Counted from the first letter of the stretch, positions 21,056 to 29,857 are shown. The stretch is 64,000 nt of DNA from Harmothoe impar (GCA_947462335.1 OX381709.1:83204622-83268621); one strand, 5' to 3'. Translations and numbers: made by a program. The notes: generated by a model not told the origin, from the letters alone.

Positions 21056-21560
21056 CCCTTACGCCCCGCCTTTTTTCAAGCCACCGGCCAGCTGCCCCTT
21101 CACGGCAGGTCTTTAGATCAGCCTTAAGTCGCTTACTACGTGGCTCATCATCCCTCTAATCGCATTTTCCAGCCGCCAGCCGGCTGTCTGCTGATGACAG
21201 GCGAGGGTGATTTGTTTTTTTCTTTAGATATAAGCCGCTTACCACACGCGCACCCTCTAGTCACAGACAGAGTGACAGAAAGGGAGGGGGTCGCTTTGTT
21301 CACGCTACCTGTAGTTGTTTTTCTATACACACGCTGAGCCCATGACCCGTTAATCCTTTATACAGGTAACACGCGTTCAACTAATTACCCTATTGTATGA
21401 CAGTCGGTACACAGATTTAATTTTAAACCGCCTTCCCATCTGGGATCCATGTCTGGCGGGGTGGAAGGATCCAGCTGAAAAGTGTGATTAGGGCTTTTGT
21501 TTCTCTTATGATAGCAGCAGGTCAGCATGCGACAGCTGAAAATGTCAGACTCGCCGCTCC

Positions 21561-21568
21561 TATAAAAG
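21561..21568 (+). promoter_or_regulatory. TATA box of rightward 216-aa gene
   Basis: TATAAAAG within CTCCTATAAAAGACTGAG, a near-consensus TATA box about 218 bp upstream of the ATG at 21786. Predicted start is near 21590, giving a leader of about 195 nt that contains GCC-rich repeats. Confidence 0.65.
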
Positions 21569-21785
21569 ACTGAGATGCGTCTCTCTTTCCACACACCCTT
21601 CTACCATCGCCGCCGACACCGCCACCGCCGGCCAGCCGACCGCCGCCACCGCCTGCAGTCACCGCCATCACGCCAGCAGGGAATTTCGAGCTGAGTCTGC
21701 TTATTGCTTATTTTTTTTCTTTGAGCTTTTTGTTTTCTTAAATTTTTATTTTCACTCAGTCTTTTTTGTTTCGGAGGAAAGAAAT

Positions 21786-22436
21786 ATGGCGCTGCAGAGG
21801 GCGCGAGTTTCTAAAAGACGGTCGCGCGAACAAAGCGCTCTCCTCAACTGCCCGGCTATTTTTTCATCTCAAAGGAGAGAGCGTCACGTAGTTGAGGTTC
21901 ACGCTTCTCTTGAGGCGTACCGAATTCTCGAGAAATGCAAAGCTGAGCGCCATCGTCGTTATACAAGAGCGGAAAAGGAAAACGTAGCGACATGGCCGAG
22001 AGCCGTCTTCTCAGAACAGCATTTACTCTACTATTGCATAACAGCTGCTCTCAGCGCCCCCACTCGTTGGGCGTTTCATGAAAAGAAAGAGCGCCGCTAC
22101 TCTCCTCACCCTGCCTCCTCTTATAAAGTGAGAATAAGTGCTATGAAACGATTCGACAAGCCGATCGGTTTCTTGGGAGCGACTGCAGCTCCCACTCGGT
22201 GGGCGCGCGTTGTGGCCGACGTGAACACGGTCTCTAAACGTTTCGACGTCGTCACTTGTTATCCCGCATATTGCAACGCAGCCGAATTGAAGAAGATAGG
22301 GACGCACTATTTTAAACCATACGCTCCAATATGTATTTGTCACCGCCGCGCTCACACGCCTTATTGCTTTTTCGAGACGATCGTGTCACAACACAGAAAT
22401 AGAAAAAAAACCGGCAAAGCGACGAGCTTTGCCTAA
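21786..22436 (+). CDS. Basic protein of unknown function (216 aa), Polinton B
   Basis: I do not recognise this protein. It starts at an ATG in good context (GAAATATGG) behind a leader driven by the 21561 TATA box. It is rich in Arg/Lys (SKRRSREQ, HRRYTRAEKE, FHEKKERRYS, RNRKKTGK) and in aromatic and Cys residues (TCYPAYCN, ICICHRR, PYCFFE). Two near-identical segments, LSAPTRWAFHEKK and ATAAPTRWARVVA, sit about 60 residues apart and suggest an internal duplication. No membrane span. It occupies the position where other Polintons hold PolB or early genes, so a nucleic-acid-binding early function is possible but unproven. A poly-A tract of about 39 A follows the stop. Confidence 0.6.
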   Translation: MALQRARVSKRRSREQSALLNCPAIFSSQRRERHVVEVHASLEAYRILEKCKAERHRRYTRAEKENVATWPRAVFSEQHLLYYCITAALSAPTRWAFHEKKERRYSPHPASSYKVRISAMKRFDKPIGFLGATAAPTRWARVVADVNTVSKRFDVVTCYPAYCNAAELKKIGTHYFKPYAPICICHRRAHTPYCFFETIVSQHRNRKKTGKATSFA

Positions 22437-22441
22437 ATGAT

Positions 22442-22485
<44 letters not shown>

Positions 22486-22558
22486 CTCCTCCTCCTCCTC
22501 CTCCTCCTCCTCCTCCTCCTCTTCCTCCTCCTCCTCTTCTTCTTTTTAAAAAAAAAAA
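22442..22558 (+). repeat. Poly-A tract and CTC microsatellite
   Basis: About 39 consecutive A directly after the 216-aa gene, then TTAAT and about 50 bp of CTC repeats, then a second short A run. It separates the early-like gene from the late-like array. Confidence 0.95.
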
Positions 22559-22564
22559 TAAATA

Positions 22565-22597
22565 TTTGTATCAGACTCCTCTGGAGTCTGATACAAA
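22565..22597. terminator. Perfect 15-bp hairpin after 216-aa gene
   Basis: TTTGTATCAGACTCC, loop TCT, then GGAGTCTGATACAAA. It lies between the 216-aa gene and the ATPase-led array. An AATAAA (about 22558-22563) overlaps its left flank. A role in 3'-end formation or as an insulating structure is inferred from position only. Confidence 0.5.
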
Positions 22598-22804
22598 CAT
22601 TTATGACTATTGAGTGAAAATAGAATTTTATCGCAAAAAAAAGTCACTTCTGCCGCCGCTACTGTGACACCGGCCGGTATCAATAAAAAGGTCGGCTGAC
22701 TTTTCTCCACAACCATTCACTACCGACCGTTCGAGTGAGAAACACAGCAGACAGTCAGACACACAACCGCTCTCTGACGCGTCCTGAAAAAAAAACAAAA
22801 AAAA

Positions 22805-23524
22805 ATGTCCAGTAGTAAAAGCAAACTCTTCACAGAAATTCATTTCGACGCTCGACTACAAGGACCCTTTAGTTGTATCATTAGCGGTCCGTCGGGTTGT
22901 GGAAAATCGCGCTTGGTGGATCAATTTCTGAGCGACGTGAACAATTTGGTCACGCCGCCGGTGGAAAAGACTTTTTACCATTACGGCGAGTGGCAACCTC
23001 TGTTTGAAAAAATGCAAAATCAGTACGGTGTGGAATTCAGAGAAGGTCTTCCTAGCAAAGAGTCTATAGCGGGAGACGTGGAAGTAGCAGAAGACGCTTT
23101 ACGACCCCACACTCTACTGATATTGGACGATCTGATGAGCAGTTCCAATCAGCAAGTGGTAGCCGACATCTTTACTAAATACTCGCATCACTGGAACGTG
23201 AGCGTCATATACATCACTCAGAACCTATTCCAGAAATCACCCGACTTTCGAACTATGAGTCTGAACGCTCACTACATGATCGTTTTCAAGAACCCGCGCG
23301 ACATGGGGCAAATAGCTAGTCTGTCTCGCCAGGTGTTTCCGTCCAACGCGGCGGCCCTCTCTAGTATATTTACCCATGAACTCAAGCGACCTCACTCATA
23401 CCTCCTTCTGGACTTCAAGCAGTCAACACCTGACGATCTGAGAATACGCTCCTCTTTGACGTCCATACACTCTCAGCTAGTGTTCGTACCGCTAGACAAA
23501 AAAAAGAACAAGAGAAAGCAGTAG
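22805..23524 (+). CDS. Genome-packaging ATPase (FtsK/HerA type)
   Basis: Pumps DNA into capsids in Polintons and related viruses. 239 residues, close to the usual 220-250. The Walker A motif is GPSGCGKSRL at about residue 29, Walker B is TLLILDDLM near 105, and a VSVIYITQNLF strand near 138 fits the sensor region of the family. The start is chosen at ATGTCC directly behind an A-rich leader (AAAAACAAAAAAAA). An ATAAAAAGG TATA-like element lies near 22684. First gene of a tight same-strand array; the next ATG follows after 9 nt. No defects seen. Confidence 0.9.
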   Translation: MSSSKSKLFTEIHFDARLQGPFSCIISGPSGCGKSRLVDQFLSDVNNLVTPPVEKTFYHYGEWQPLFEKMQNQYGVEFREGLPSKESIAGDVEVAEDALRPHTLLILDDLMSSSNQQVVADIFTKYSHHWNVSVIYITQNLFQKSPDFRTMSLNAHYMIVFKNPRDMGQIASLSRQVFPSNAAALSSIFTHELKRPHSYLLLDFKQSTPDDLRIRSSLTSIHSQLVFVPLDKKKNKRKQ

Positions 23525-23533
23525 CAAAAAAAA

Positions 23534-23866
23534 ATGTCTTCTCATCTACTCGAAAGACACTTTGGTACTCTCAAGCACTTAGCTAAGTGCTCGCCAAAGG
23601 ACTGCTCGCATCTAATAGACTCTGGAAGCGACGATCTGATCGCAGCGTTAAGTGAGATCTGTCACAATTTACTGGTAGGGAACATCCCGCTCAGCGACAA
23701 ACAACTGGACAAGCTTCGAGAATCGGCTGACGTGTTGAGGGAGGTCGGCAAAAAATCTACGCCCATCAAAAAAAAGAGACGCGTCTTGGTACAAGAGGGA
23801 GGTTTCCTCATTCTGGCTCTCATAGGGATGGCCTTACCGCTTATAAAGAGCATTCTCCGTATATGA
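23534..23866 (+). CDS. Small Polinton virion protein, pX-like (110 aa)
   Basis: A conserved small protein of metazoan Polintons and adintoviruses, usually compared with adenovirus core or minor capsid protein X. The N-terminal half is helical with AKCSPKDCSHL and LLVGNIPLSDKQLDKL. A basic stretch PIKKKRRVLVQ then leads into a hydrophobic C-terminus GGFLILALIGMALPLI. That layout suggests DNA or capsid contact through the basic part and a membrane-active or capsid-buried tail. It begins 9 nt after the ATPase stop, behind CAAAAAAAA, and its stop overlaps the next ATG (ATGA). Confidence 0.75.
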   Translation: MSSHLLERHFGTLKHLAKCSPKDCSHLIDSGSDDLIAALSEICHNLLVGNIPLSDKQLDKLRESADVLREVGKKSTPIKKKRRVLVQEGGFLILALIGMALPLIKSILRI

Positions 23867-25062
23867 GACACCTCATTCGACACCTACTCGCCGACAGCAC
23901 CACCACCACCACCACCACCACCACTACCGCCACCACCAGCGTCATTGCCACCGTCGTCCCCATGACGGACTCAGAGCAGCAACAACACTACAAACGTTTA
24001 GCGCTCGTGGATCCTGAGACGCTCTACAAATCATCACGAGCAGGTCTACTTCATCATGTGCCCGCTGCTGCTGCTACTACTAGCGCTGCTACTACTGCAG
24101 TCGCTGCTGCTAGTACTTCTACTGCTCCAAACCTTCCTCCTCTTCCTGATGAGCGCACTGAAAAGAACGAGAGTTCCGCTCCTGCCACCGCCGCCCGCCT
24201 ACCTGCCGACATGGCCTATTACCACAAGCAGGCAGAACAGTCCCTTCATCCCGACGCGGCCTTGCACCAGGTGCTACAGTTTATCTACAGGGACTTGGAT
24301 TTAGTGTTGAACGACCCCACTTTGGAATCGCGCGAGAAAATGTTGAAATACCGAAGGTTGTTGAATAGATTGCAATTTTTTCTCGCGAATCCCCACAACA
24401 GCAACATCTCTTCGTCCTACTCTTCTTCGCCCCCGGCTCACCTCCGTCAGTCTGCTGAAGAGGCCAGCGCGTCCCTACTCGAGCGGTTGGTGAACCAAGT
24501 TCCCAAGAGGAATCGCACTCGGACCGTGGCGCTGTACAAACAATTGGAGAAATCCGGTGTGATCAAGTGGAACGAGGACGGTGCGGTGCGCGAGATGTCG
24601 GGTCGGAGAATACCACCTGAGCGTCGCATCAACATAGTGGACTTACTGAACGACGCCGCCAGGTTCAGGAAGACGGCGCCCAGACCGGCGGGCTACTCGC
24701 CGTTCACGAAAGCGCTGCGCGAAGCAGTTCCCACAGACTCCTTGATCGGAAACCATCTGTATAAAGCGAGCGGACCTGGCCAAAGTTTGGACACACGGCT
24801 TGCTGACAGAGGTCGGAAACGACCGAGCTTCGACTCGGAAGAAGGAGAAGCAGCAGCAGCAGCAGCAGCAGTAGCAGCAGCAGACTCTTCTCTCCAGGTG
24901 GTGGACGATCAATCCTCTGAAGACGAGGAGGACGACCGTGAACTTTTCCAAACTCCGACTTCCTATAGGAGCGTGCCGCGTAAGAAAAGGAAAGGGCGCA
25001 ACCGCCTAGCGGCGAGCTCGTCGTTCACGCCCTCAACAAGCCCACCATGGGCAAACCAGTGA
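23863..25062 (+). CDS. Conserved Polinton protein of unknown function (399 aa)
   Basis: The N-terminal ~100 residues are low-complexity (Thr run from a CAC repeat, then Ala/Ser). The middle is helical (LHQVLQFIYRDLDLVL, EKMLKYRRLLNRLQFFL). The conserved core at about residues 210-300 has the family pattern KQLEKSGVIKWNEDG, then INIVDLLNDAARFRK and SLIGNHLY, which I recognise from proteins encoded beside capsid genes in other Polintons. The C-terminus is acidic then strongly basic (RKKRKGRNR). No enzyme motif. The start overlaps the preceding stop by ATGA, suggesting termination-reinitiation; the end overlaps the integrase ATG by 16 nt. A later start, such as ATGACGG at about 23962, would remove the Thr run and cannot be excluded. 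Confidence 0.7.
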   Translation: MRHLIRHLLADSTTTTTTTTTTATTSVIATVVPMTDSEQQQHYKRLALVDPETLYKSSRAGLLHHVPAAAATTSAATTAVAAASTSTAPNLPPLPDERTEKNESSAPATAARLPADMAYYHKQAEQSLHPDAALHQVLQFIYRDLDLVLNDPTLESREKMLKYRRLLNRLQFFLANPHNSNISSSYSSSPPAHLRQSAEEASASLLERLVNQVPKRNRTRTVALYKQLEKSGVIKWNEDGAVREMSGRRIPPERRINIVDLLNDAARFRKTAPRPAGYSPFTKALREAVPTDSLIGNHLYKASGPGQSLDTRLADRGRKRPSFDSEEGEAAAAAAAVAAADSSLQVVDDQSSEDEEDDRELFQTPTSYRSVPRKKRKGRNRLAASSSFTPSTSPPWANQ

Positions 25063-26183
25063 AGAGACTGACCAAGAAGGAAAAAGAAAAGAAGCGCGTA
25101 GTAGCTAGATATACCGACGTCAAAGCGCCCTCCAGTTTCACTAGCGTGACTAAACTCCAGAAACATCATTTTCGCCACCTGAACCCGGCCGTCATCCGAG
25201 ATGCTTTAGTGTCGCTGGACGCCTACACTAAACATAAACCCATTCGGAGAAAATTCGCAAGGAACAAGACTATAACCGGCGCAATCGATCAGCAGTGGCA
25301 GATAGATCTGATGGACATGCAAGCTTTGGCGTCTCACAACGACCGCTTCCGGTACGTGGTGACGGCGATCGACGTTTTCTCTAGGTACGCGTGGGCCGTT
25401 CCCATTAAATCCAAGAGCGGCGCTGATGTCACCGAGGCCTTCCGAGAGATGACAGGCACTGGCGAGAGACGACCGCGCACTGTTCAGACAGACAAGGGGA
25501 AAGAGTTTTTGAACAAGATCTTTCAAGATCACTTGAAGAGCGAGGGCATAGAGTTCTTCACTGGCGAGAACGACGACATCAAAGCTAGTCTAGTGGAGCG
25601 CTTGAACCGCAGTCTGAAGGAGAAGCTGTGGCGTTATTTCACACACAAGCGCACGTATCGCTACGTAGACGTACTGCACCATGTAGTGTCTTCTTACAAT
25701 CGCACTTACCACAAGACATTGAAAATGGCGCCGGCTCAAGTCAGCTCGGCAAACAGCGAAACAGTTTTCTACCGACAAGATCTCCCAACTAACAAACAAA
25801 TCGACGAAATATGGAAAAAGAAGAAAAAAACAAAGACGTCCGCCGTCGACGTCATCGCTCCGGGTGACAGAGTGAGGATGTTGAGAACTAAAGGCGCCTT
25901 CGACAAAGGGTACGAGGGAAACTGGCGCGAGGAAGTGGTCGACGTTGCTAAGACGTTGGGAAGCAGAGGGTTCGAGCTGAAAGACGACAAGGGCGAGGAG
26001 ATAAAAGGCGTCTTCTACCCGGAAGAGGTTCAGAAGGTGTACAAGAGTCGTTACGACAACAACTACCTGATAGACGAGGTGTTGCGCCGCAAGACCGTCG
26101 ACGGTAAAGAGTTAGCTTTCGTACGTTGGTTAGGTTACGACGACAAGTTCAACGAGTGGATCCCCGTCAAAAAAATAACGTAG
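25047..26183 (+). CDS. Retroviral-type integrase with C-terminal chromodomain
   Basis: Inserts the element's linear DNA, making 6-bp duplications. 378 residues starting in a perfect Kozak context (CCACCATGGG). The RNase-H-fold core has the DDE triad in QWQIDLMDMQ (D at about 90), VQTDKGKEF (about 151) and DIKASLVERLNRS (E at about 190). A beta-barrel-like domain follows (GDRVRMLRTKGAFDKGYEG), then a chromodomain ending AFVRWLGYDDKFNEWIPV (about 358-375), which in related integrases binds histone marks and can steer insertion. All catalytic residues are present. It overlaps the previous gene by 16 nt and is followed by 24 nt made almost only of A before the next ATG. Confidence 0.93.
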   Translation: MGKPVKRLTKKEKEKKRVVARYTDVKAPSSFTSVTKLQKHHFRHLNPAVIRDALVSLDAYTKHKPIRRKFARNKTITGAIDQQWQIDLMDMQALASHNDRFRYVVTAIDVFSRYAWAVPIKSKSGADVTEAFREMTGTGERRPRTVQTDKGKEFLNKIFQDHLKSEGIEFFTGENDDIKASLVERLNRSLKEKLWRYFTHKRTYRYVDVLHHVVSSYNRTYHKTLKMAPAQVSSANSETVFYRQDLPTNKQIDEIWKKKKKTKTSAVDVIAPGDRVRMLRTKGAFDKGYEGNWREEVVDVAKTLGSRGFELKDDKGEEIKGVFYPEEVQKVYKSRYDNNYLIDEVLRRKTVDGKELAFVRWLGYDDKFNEWIPVKKIT

Positions 26184-26207
26184 AAAAAAAAAAAAAAAAA
26201 AAAAAAA

Positions 26208-27325
26208 TGAACATCACTCTACCTAGCAACAGCTCTATGGAGTATTATCCTGACAACAGCTTGACGTCTTTCCGAACTCACTTCGACTCGCCGCTCCTTC
26301 TGCCCGAAGCGTACGAAGCGGCTCTGACTGAGATCATCCTCCCTACAGAATGGACTAACGTGCACGACGACGACTTGATCATCGTTGTTCCTCTGCGCAC
26401 CAAAGGTTCGCTAGAGGAGGCGATCCAGGTTTTAAAAGAAACTAAATTCTCCGAAGGAAAAAAACCACAGGTAGACTGGAAGAGAATGAAAAACGCGAAC
26501 GGTCTGAGCAAGCTAACGTTCAGCTCAAAATTCCCGCTGAACTGGAAGGAAGCGAGCTATGTAACGGTGGAAGAGATATCAGACACGTCGGAAGAGCAGC
26601 AATTGAAACCGGAAACAAAAAGGTTCAAGAGAGAGGTCGACTTGAGACAGACGAATGCCGTATACAAGCAGTTCTTGTCCCCGGCGGTGAAGAAGAAGAC
26701 GATCAGCCATCAAGCAAGACAGATGATCGAAAAGATGGAGAAGGACATGGGAGTGCGCAGTTTCATGCCAAACATATTCGAGATACCTCCTATTTTCACC
26801 GGAAGCAACCACACCCTAATCGAGCGCTTGAGTGAGACGTTGCGAGATGACAGACTAGAGGGCGACAGCTTCTTGCTCAAACCGATGCGGATCTTATCGT
26901 ACGACGCCAAGACGAAACGCGTCACCATCAAACCGCCGAGACACTGTGCTGTCCTGCTGAGTCAGCATCTCGCATGCGTTCTAGGCTGCGGAGAGAAGAC
27001 GTGTTTCGCGTCGCCGACTACCGGCGCCTACTCGATGGATGTTTACGGGGACGTGCACTCTGTGTACATATACACCGACATGATCCAGGAGAGACGTGTG
27101 GGCGACATGCAAGTGCCGCTGTTGCGCTGCTTGGCGGTGGACAGAGGCGGAAAGCGTCGAGGTGGCGTGCAAGCTATCAGTTTTCCCCATTTGGATTATT
27201 TCCCCTTGAAATCCAAGAGGTTTACCGAGGTCGGCATCTATTTAAGAGACCGATCCGGTCATTCCATCCCATTCGGTAGAGGCGAGGTGACCGTGACACT
27301 TCATCTGAGACCTATTGAGCGCTGA
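26208..27325 (+). CDS. Penton-like minor capsid protein
   Basis: The frame opens at 26126, but the first in-frame ATG outside the integrase gene is at 26208, immediately after an A-tract, giving 372 codons. The N-terminus SMEYYPDNSLTSFRTHFDS then LLPEAYEAALTEIILPTEW is the signature of the Polinton penton family (single jelly roll forming capsid vertices). Later segments AVLLSQHLACVLG and SVYIYTDMIQERRVGD, and the C-terminal VGIYLRDRSGHSIPFGRGE, also fit. The length is in the family range. It lies between integrase and the pVI-like gene, 11 nt before the latter. Confidence 0.85.
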
Positions 27326-27336
27326 AAGAGAGAAAA

Positions 27337-27762
27337 ATGATGCGTCAACGCGTTCCGTACTTTCCACCCAGGCGCACCGTCGGCAGAGGGTACAGCGATT
27401 ACTACAACGCGCAGCTGGGCAACGGCGTCAACGTGTACAGCGGGCGCTCTTTCCAGAGCGGGCACGGTTTAGGCGGCGCTCTGTTAGGTCTGATGCGCTC
27501 GGCTACCCCGCTATTGAAGTCGGTGGGAAAAACGCTGCTCCGCGCCGGTGTGGGCGTAGCTAAAGATGTGCTGGCGGGTCGGACTTTAAAGAGCAGCGTG
27601 AAAGACCGAGGCGCAGGCGCTCTGAAGAGACTGGCGAGTACGGCGTTCTCGGGAGGAAAGACGCCTGTCGCGTCTAAGAAAGGGTCGAAACGTCGCCGGC
27701 ATTCTCCTCAGACGGGCGGTGGCTCTTGCAAGAGACGTAGAGGGGATGTATTCGACCGGTAA
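27337..27762 (+). CDS. Adenovirus pVI/pX-like minor virion protein (141 aa)
   Basis: A small basic protein that usually precedes the major capsid gene in Polintons. YYNAQLGNG, then GHGLGGALLGLMRSATPLLK forms a Gly-rich to amphipathic helix, the part likened to the membrane-lytic helix of adenovirus protein VI. The remainder is Lys/Arg-rich (KKGSKRRRHS, CKRRRGD) and could bind DNA. The start is ATGATGCG, 11 nt after the penton-like stop, behind GAGAGAAAA. A 79-nt gap with a TATA box follows before the capsid gene. Confidence 0.75.
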   Translation: MMRQRVPYFPPRRTVGRGYSDYYNAQLGNGVNVYSGRSFQSGHGLGGALLGLMRSATPLLKSVGKTLLRAGVGVAKDVLAGRTLKSSVKDRGAGALKRLASTAFSGGKTPVASKKGSKRRRHSPQTGGGSCKRRRGDVFDR

Positions 27763-27779
27763 GCGCCTAGGCGTTCAGG

Positions 27780-27787
27780 TATAAATA
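27780..27787 (+). promoter_or_regulatory. TATA box of major capsid gene
   Basis: TATAAATA in GGTATAAATAAAAAGACTGG, 55 nt upstream of the capsid ATG. It suggests separate strong transcription of the capsid-protease end of the array. A short out-of-frame ATG lies in the leader at about 27826. Confidence 0.65.
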
Positions 27788-27841
27788 AAAAGACTGGAGG
27801 CGGCCGGCGTCAGTCTGTCGGCCGCATGAAGAGAGAACACA

Positions 27842-29146
27842 ATGGCTTACGTACACGAGAGCAGTAACGAGTGCGCGCTCTCTGAGCTCGACCTGCACAC
27901 CGTAGCGCCGACTCAGACTACTATCTTAAAGTCGTCTTTCCTGGGGATAGAAACAAAAAACTCTTTAGAGGATGGAGGTAACATAAATTTCACCATCAAC
28001 AAGTCGCAAGAGTACACAGACCTGAACGAGAATTACCTTCATCTGGAATGTCAAGTGCTAAAGGACGGAGCGGCGATCGAGGACACCGACGCGGTAGCTC
28101 CGGTGAACAACTTGGCTCACTCGCTCTTCAAAGACGTCCAAGTCTCCATCGGCGGTTTCAAAGTGTCTGGCAACACCGAGACCTACCCTTACCGAGCTTA
28201 CTTGGAAGGGTTACTCAACTACAACAAAGACGTGAAGGACGGCGTCATGAGCGCCCAGGGGTGGCATGAAGATACGCCCGGTCAGTTTGACACGTTGACT
28301 GACGCGAATGCGGGGTACAAAGCGCGCAAGAAGCTAATCTCCAACAAGCGCTTTTCGCTGATGGCGCGACTGCACTTTGACCTGGCTCATCAACCGAAGC
28401 TCATCGTTGGAGAGACAGAAATCAATCTCACTCTGAAACAAGCGGCGCCCTCTTTCTATCTGATGTGCGCCGCTGACGGAGGCTACAGCTTGAAGATCTA
28501 CAAAGCAAAGCTCTACGTGCGACGCGTGCTGGTGGCGGACGCTGTAGCGGAAACGCACGAGAGAGCGGTGATAGAACACGGGCCCTTCGACTACCCGGTG
28601 AACAGAGTGGAGGTGACGACCTACGCCATCCCTCAAGGTAACAGAGATCACAGCTACACGCACTCCAACACAGGCCAGCTTCCCAAGTCGATGATGATTT
28701 GCTTCCTTGACCACGACGCCTTCAACGGTAGCTACACCAAGAACCCGTTCGAGATGAAGCATTACGACATCAGCTCGCTTCAAGTGATAGTGAACGATCA
28801 GAAAGTGCCGAACGACGCCTACGTGCCCGACTTTAAGACCAAAGCGGTCGTGAGAGAGTACTTGGCGCTACACACGGAAACGGGGATGTACGAGGGCGCG
28901 CGCTCCTGCGGTATTTCATACGAACAATTCCTGAACGGTTACACGGTGTTCCCCCTCGACTTAACCCCAGACAGATCGCACGACGGGTGTCGCGTGAACC
29001 TTATAAGAGCGGGTCAGCTGAGGGTGGAAGTCAGTTTCCGCTCGGCGCTACAAGCGACAACAACGGTGCTACTCTACTTGGTGTACGACAACGTCGTCGA
29101 GCTGACCCGAGATCGACACCCCGTCACCGACTACCACATGAACTGA
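27842..29146 (+). CDS. Major capsid protein (double jelly roll)
   Basis: The main shell subunit, expected to trimerise into pseudo-hexagonal capsomers. 434 residues, near the family's ~450. The N-terminus ECALSELDLHTVAPTQTTI is the typical opening of metazoan Polinton capsid proteins. NLAHSLFKDVQVSIGG and ETYPYRAYLEGLLNY belong to the first jelly roll, and the C-terminal half ends RVEVSFRSALQATTTVLLYL before a short tail. No stops or frameshifts. It has its own TATA box, and the leader ends GAACACAATGG, a good start context. The protease gene follows after 29 nt. Confidence 0.92.
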   Translation: MAYVHESSNECALSELDLHTVAPTQTTILKSSFLGIETKNSLEDGGNINFTINKSQEYTDLNENYLHLECQVLKDGAAIEDTDAVAPVNNLAHSLFKDVQVSIGGFKVSGNTETYPYRAYLEGLLNYNKDVKDGVMSAQGWHEDTPGQFDTLTDANAGYKARKKLISNKRFSLMARLHFDLAHQPKLIVGETEINLTLKQAAPSFYLMCAADGGYSLKIYKAKLYVRRVLVADAVAETHERAVIEHGPFDYPVNRVEVTTYAIPQGNRDHSYTHSNTGQLPKSMMICFLDHDAFNGSYTKNPFEMKHYDISSLQVIVNDQKVPNDAYVPDFKTKAVVREYLALHTETGMYEGARSCGISYEQFLNGYTVFPLDLTPDRSHDGCRVNLIRAGQLRVEVSFRSALQATTTVLLYLVYDNVVELTRDRHPVTDYHMN

Positions 29147-29175
29147 AGACAAGACGGCGGTACTTGGCGTATCGT

Positions 29176-29628
29176 ATGAACACGCTTGAAATAAGCAGAG
29201 TGTTGAAGGAAAACGTTCACACAAAACATCGTTTCCTGGGCGTTTTCTCTTGTGACACTATTCCGAAGCACCCTATCAAAGACACTTGTTTCGTGAGCAA
29301 CACAGATCCGCAACATTTACCAGGTCAGCATTGGGTGGCGTTTTACGTGTCGAGCACGGGTGAAGTGTACTACTTTGATTCCTTCGGCTTACCGCCGCTG
29401 AGTGCGGAGTTCTTGTCTTTCGTGGAATGCTCTGCTCCGTTCAAGTGGCAAAGAAACCGCATTCAACTACAAGACACTTCTGCTGACACCTGTGGACCTC
29501 ATTGCGTTCATTTCCTAATTGAAGCATGTCGAACAAGAAACCCCAAGAAGTGCGTCATGCGCATGAGCAAAATCCCAAAGCTGAGCGACCGGGTCGTGAG
29601 TCAGAAGCTATCGATGATGCTGTTGTGA
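29176..29628 (+). CDS. Adenain-like cysteine protease (virion maturation, C5 family)
   Basis: 150 residues. The frame opens at 28987, but ATGAACACGC at 29176 is the sensible start because everything before it overlaps the capsid gene. The catalytic His is in GQHWVAFYV (about residue 55), the acidic partner in YYFDSFGLPPL (about 73), and the Gln/Cys part in LQDTSADTCGPHCVHFL (Cys near 110-114). In adenoviruses and Polintons this protease trims capsid precursors. Its last 103 nt overlap a second frame encoding a 99-aa protein. Confidence 0.92.
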   Translation: MNTLEISRVLKENVHTKHRFLGVFSCDTIPKHPIKDTCFVSNTDPQHLPGQHWVAFYVSSTGEVYYFDSFGLPPLSAEFLSFVECSAPFKWQRNRIQLQDTSADTCGPHCVHFLIEACRTRNPKKCVMRMSKIPKLSDRVVSQKLSMMLL

Positions 29629-29825
29629 CGGGTTGTTGCGATGGCGGCCGTTTCATGGAGGCAAAGATTCTCTGCCTTGCCGAAATGGTGTTGGATTTAT
29701 CCAAAGTCGTGCAATGTCTATTGGAGAAAAGTCGTCCGGGGTGTGGTGGTGCGAGTGACGGCGGCGTGAGACTTTGCGGCCTGTTGAGTTGCTGCAAATC
29801 GAAGAAGCAAGCTAAAAAAGCATAA
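29526..29825 (+). CDS. Small overlapping protein with CxxxxCC-Lys tail (99 aa)
   Basis: Not recognised. It starts inside the protease gene in another frame (AAGCATGTC, A at -3) and continues 197 nt beyond the protease stop, directly up to the element's tandem AATAAA signals. The part beyond the protease is not constrained by overlap yet stays open and ends sensibly, which supports a real gene. The middle FMEAKILCLAEMVLDLSKVV is an amphipathic helix. The C-terminus RLCGLLSCCKSKKQAKKA resembles S-acylated, Lys-rich membrane tails. Alternative: random open frame. Confidence 0.5.
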   Translation: MSNKKPQEVRHAHEQNPKAERPGRESEAIDDAVVTGCCDGGRFMEAKILCLAEMVLDLSKVVQCLLEKSRPGCGGASDGGVRLCGLLSCCKSKKQAKKA

Positions 29826-29857
29826 ACTTGTGTGTTTTTTCTGATTGAAAATGAAAA

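Noticed and set aside
26126..26207. N-terminal extension of the penton-like protein to 26126
   Set aside because: It would overlap the end of integrase and translate an A-tract as poly-Lys; the ATG at 26208 gives the conserved family start.
28987..29175. N-terminal extension of the protease to 28987
   Set aside because: Overlaps the capsid gene and is not protease-like; the ATG at 29176 gives the usual family length.
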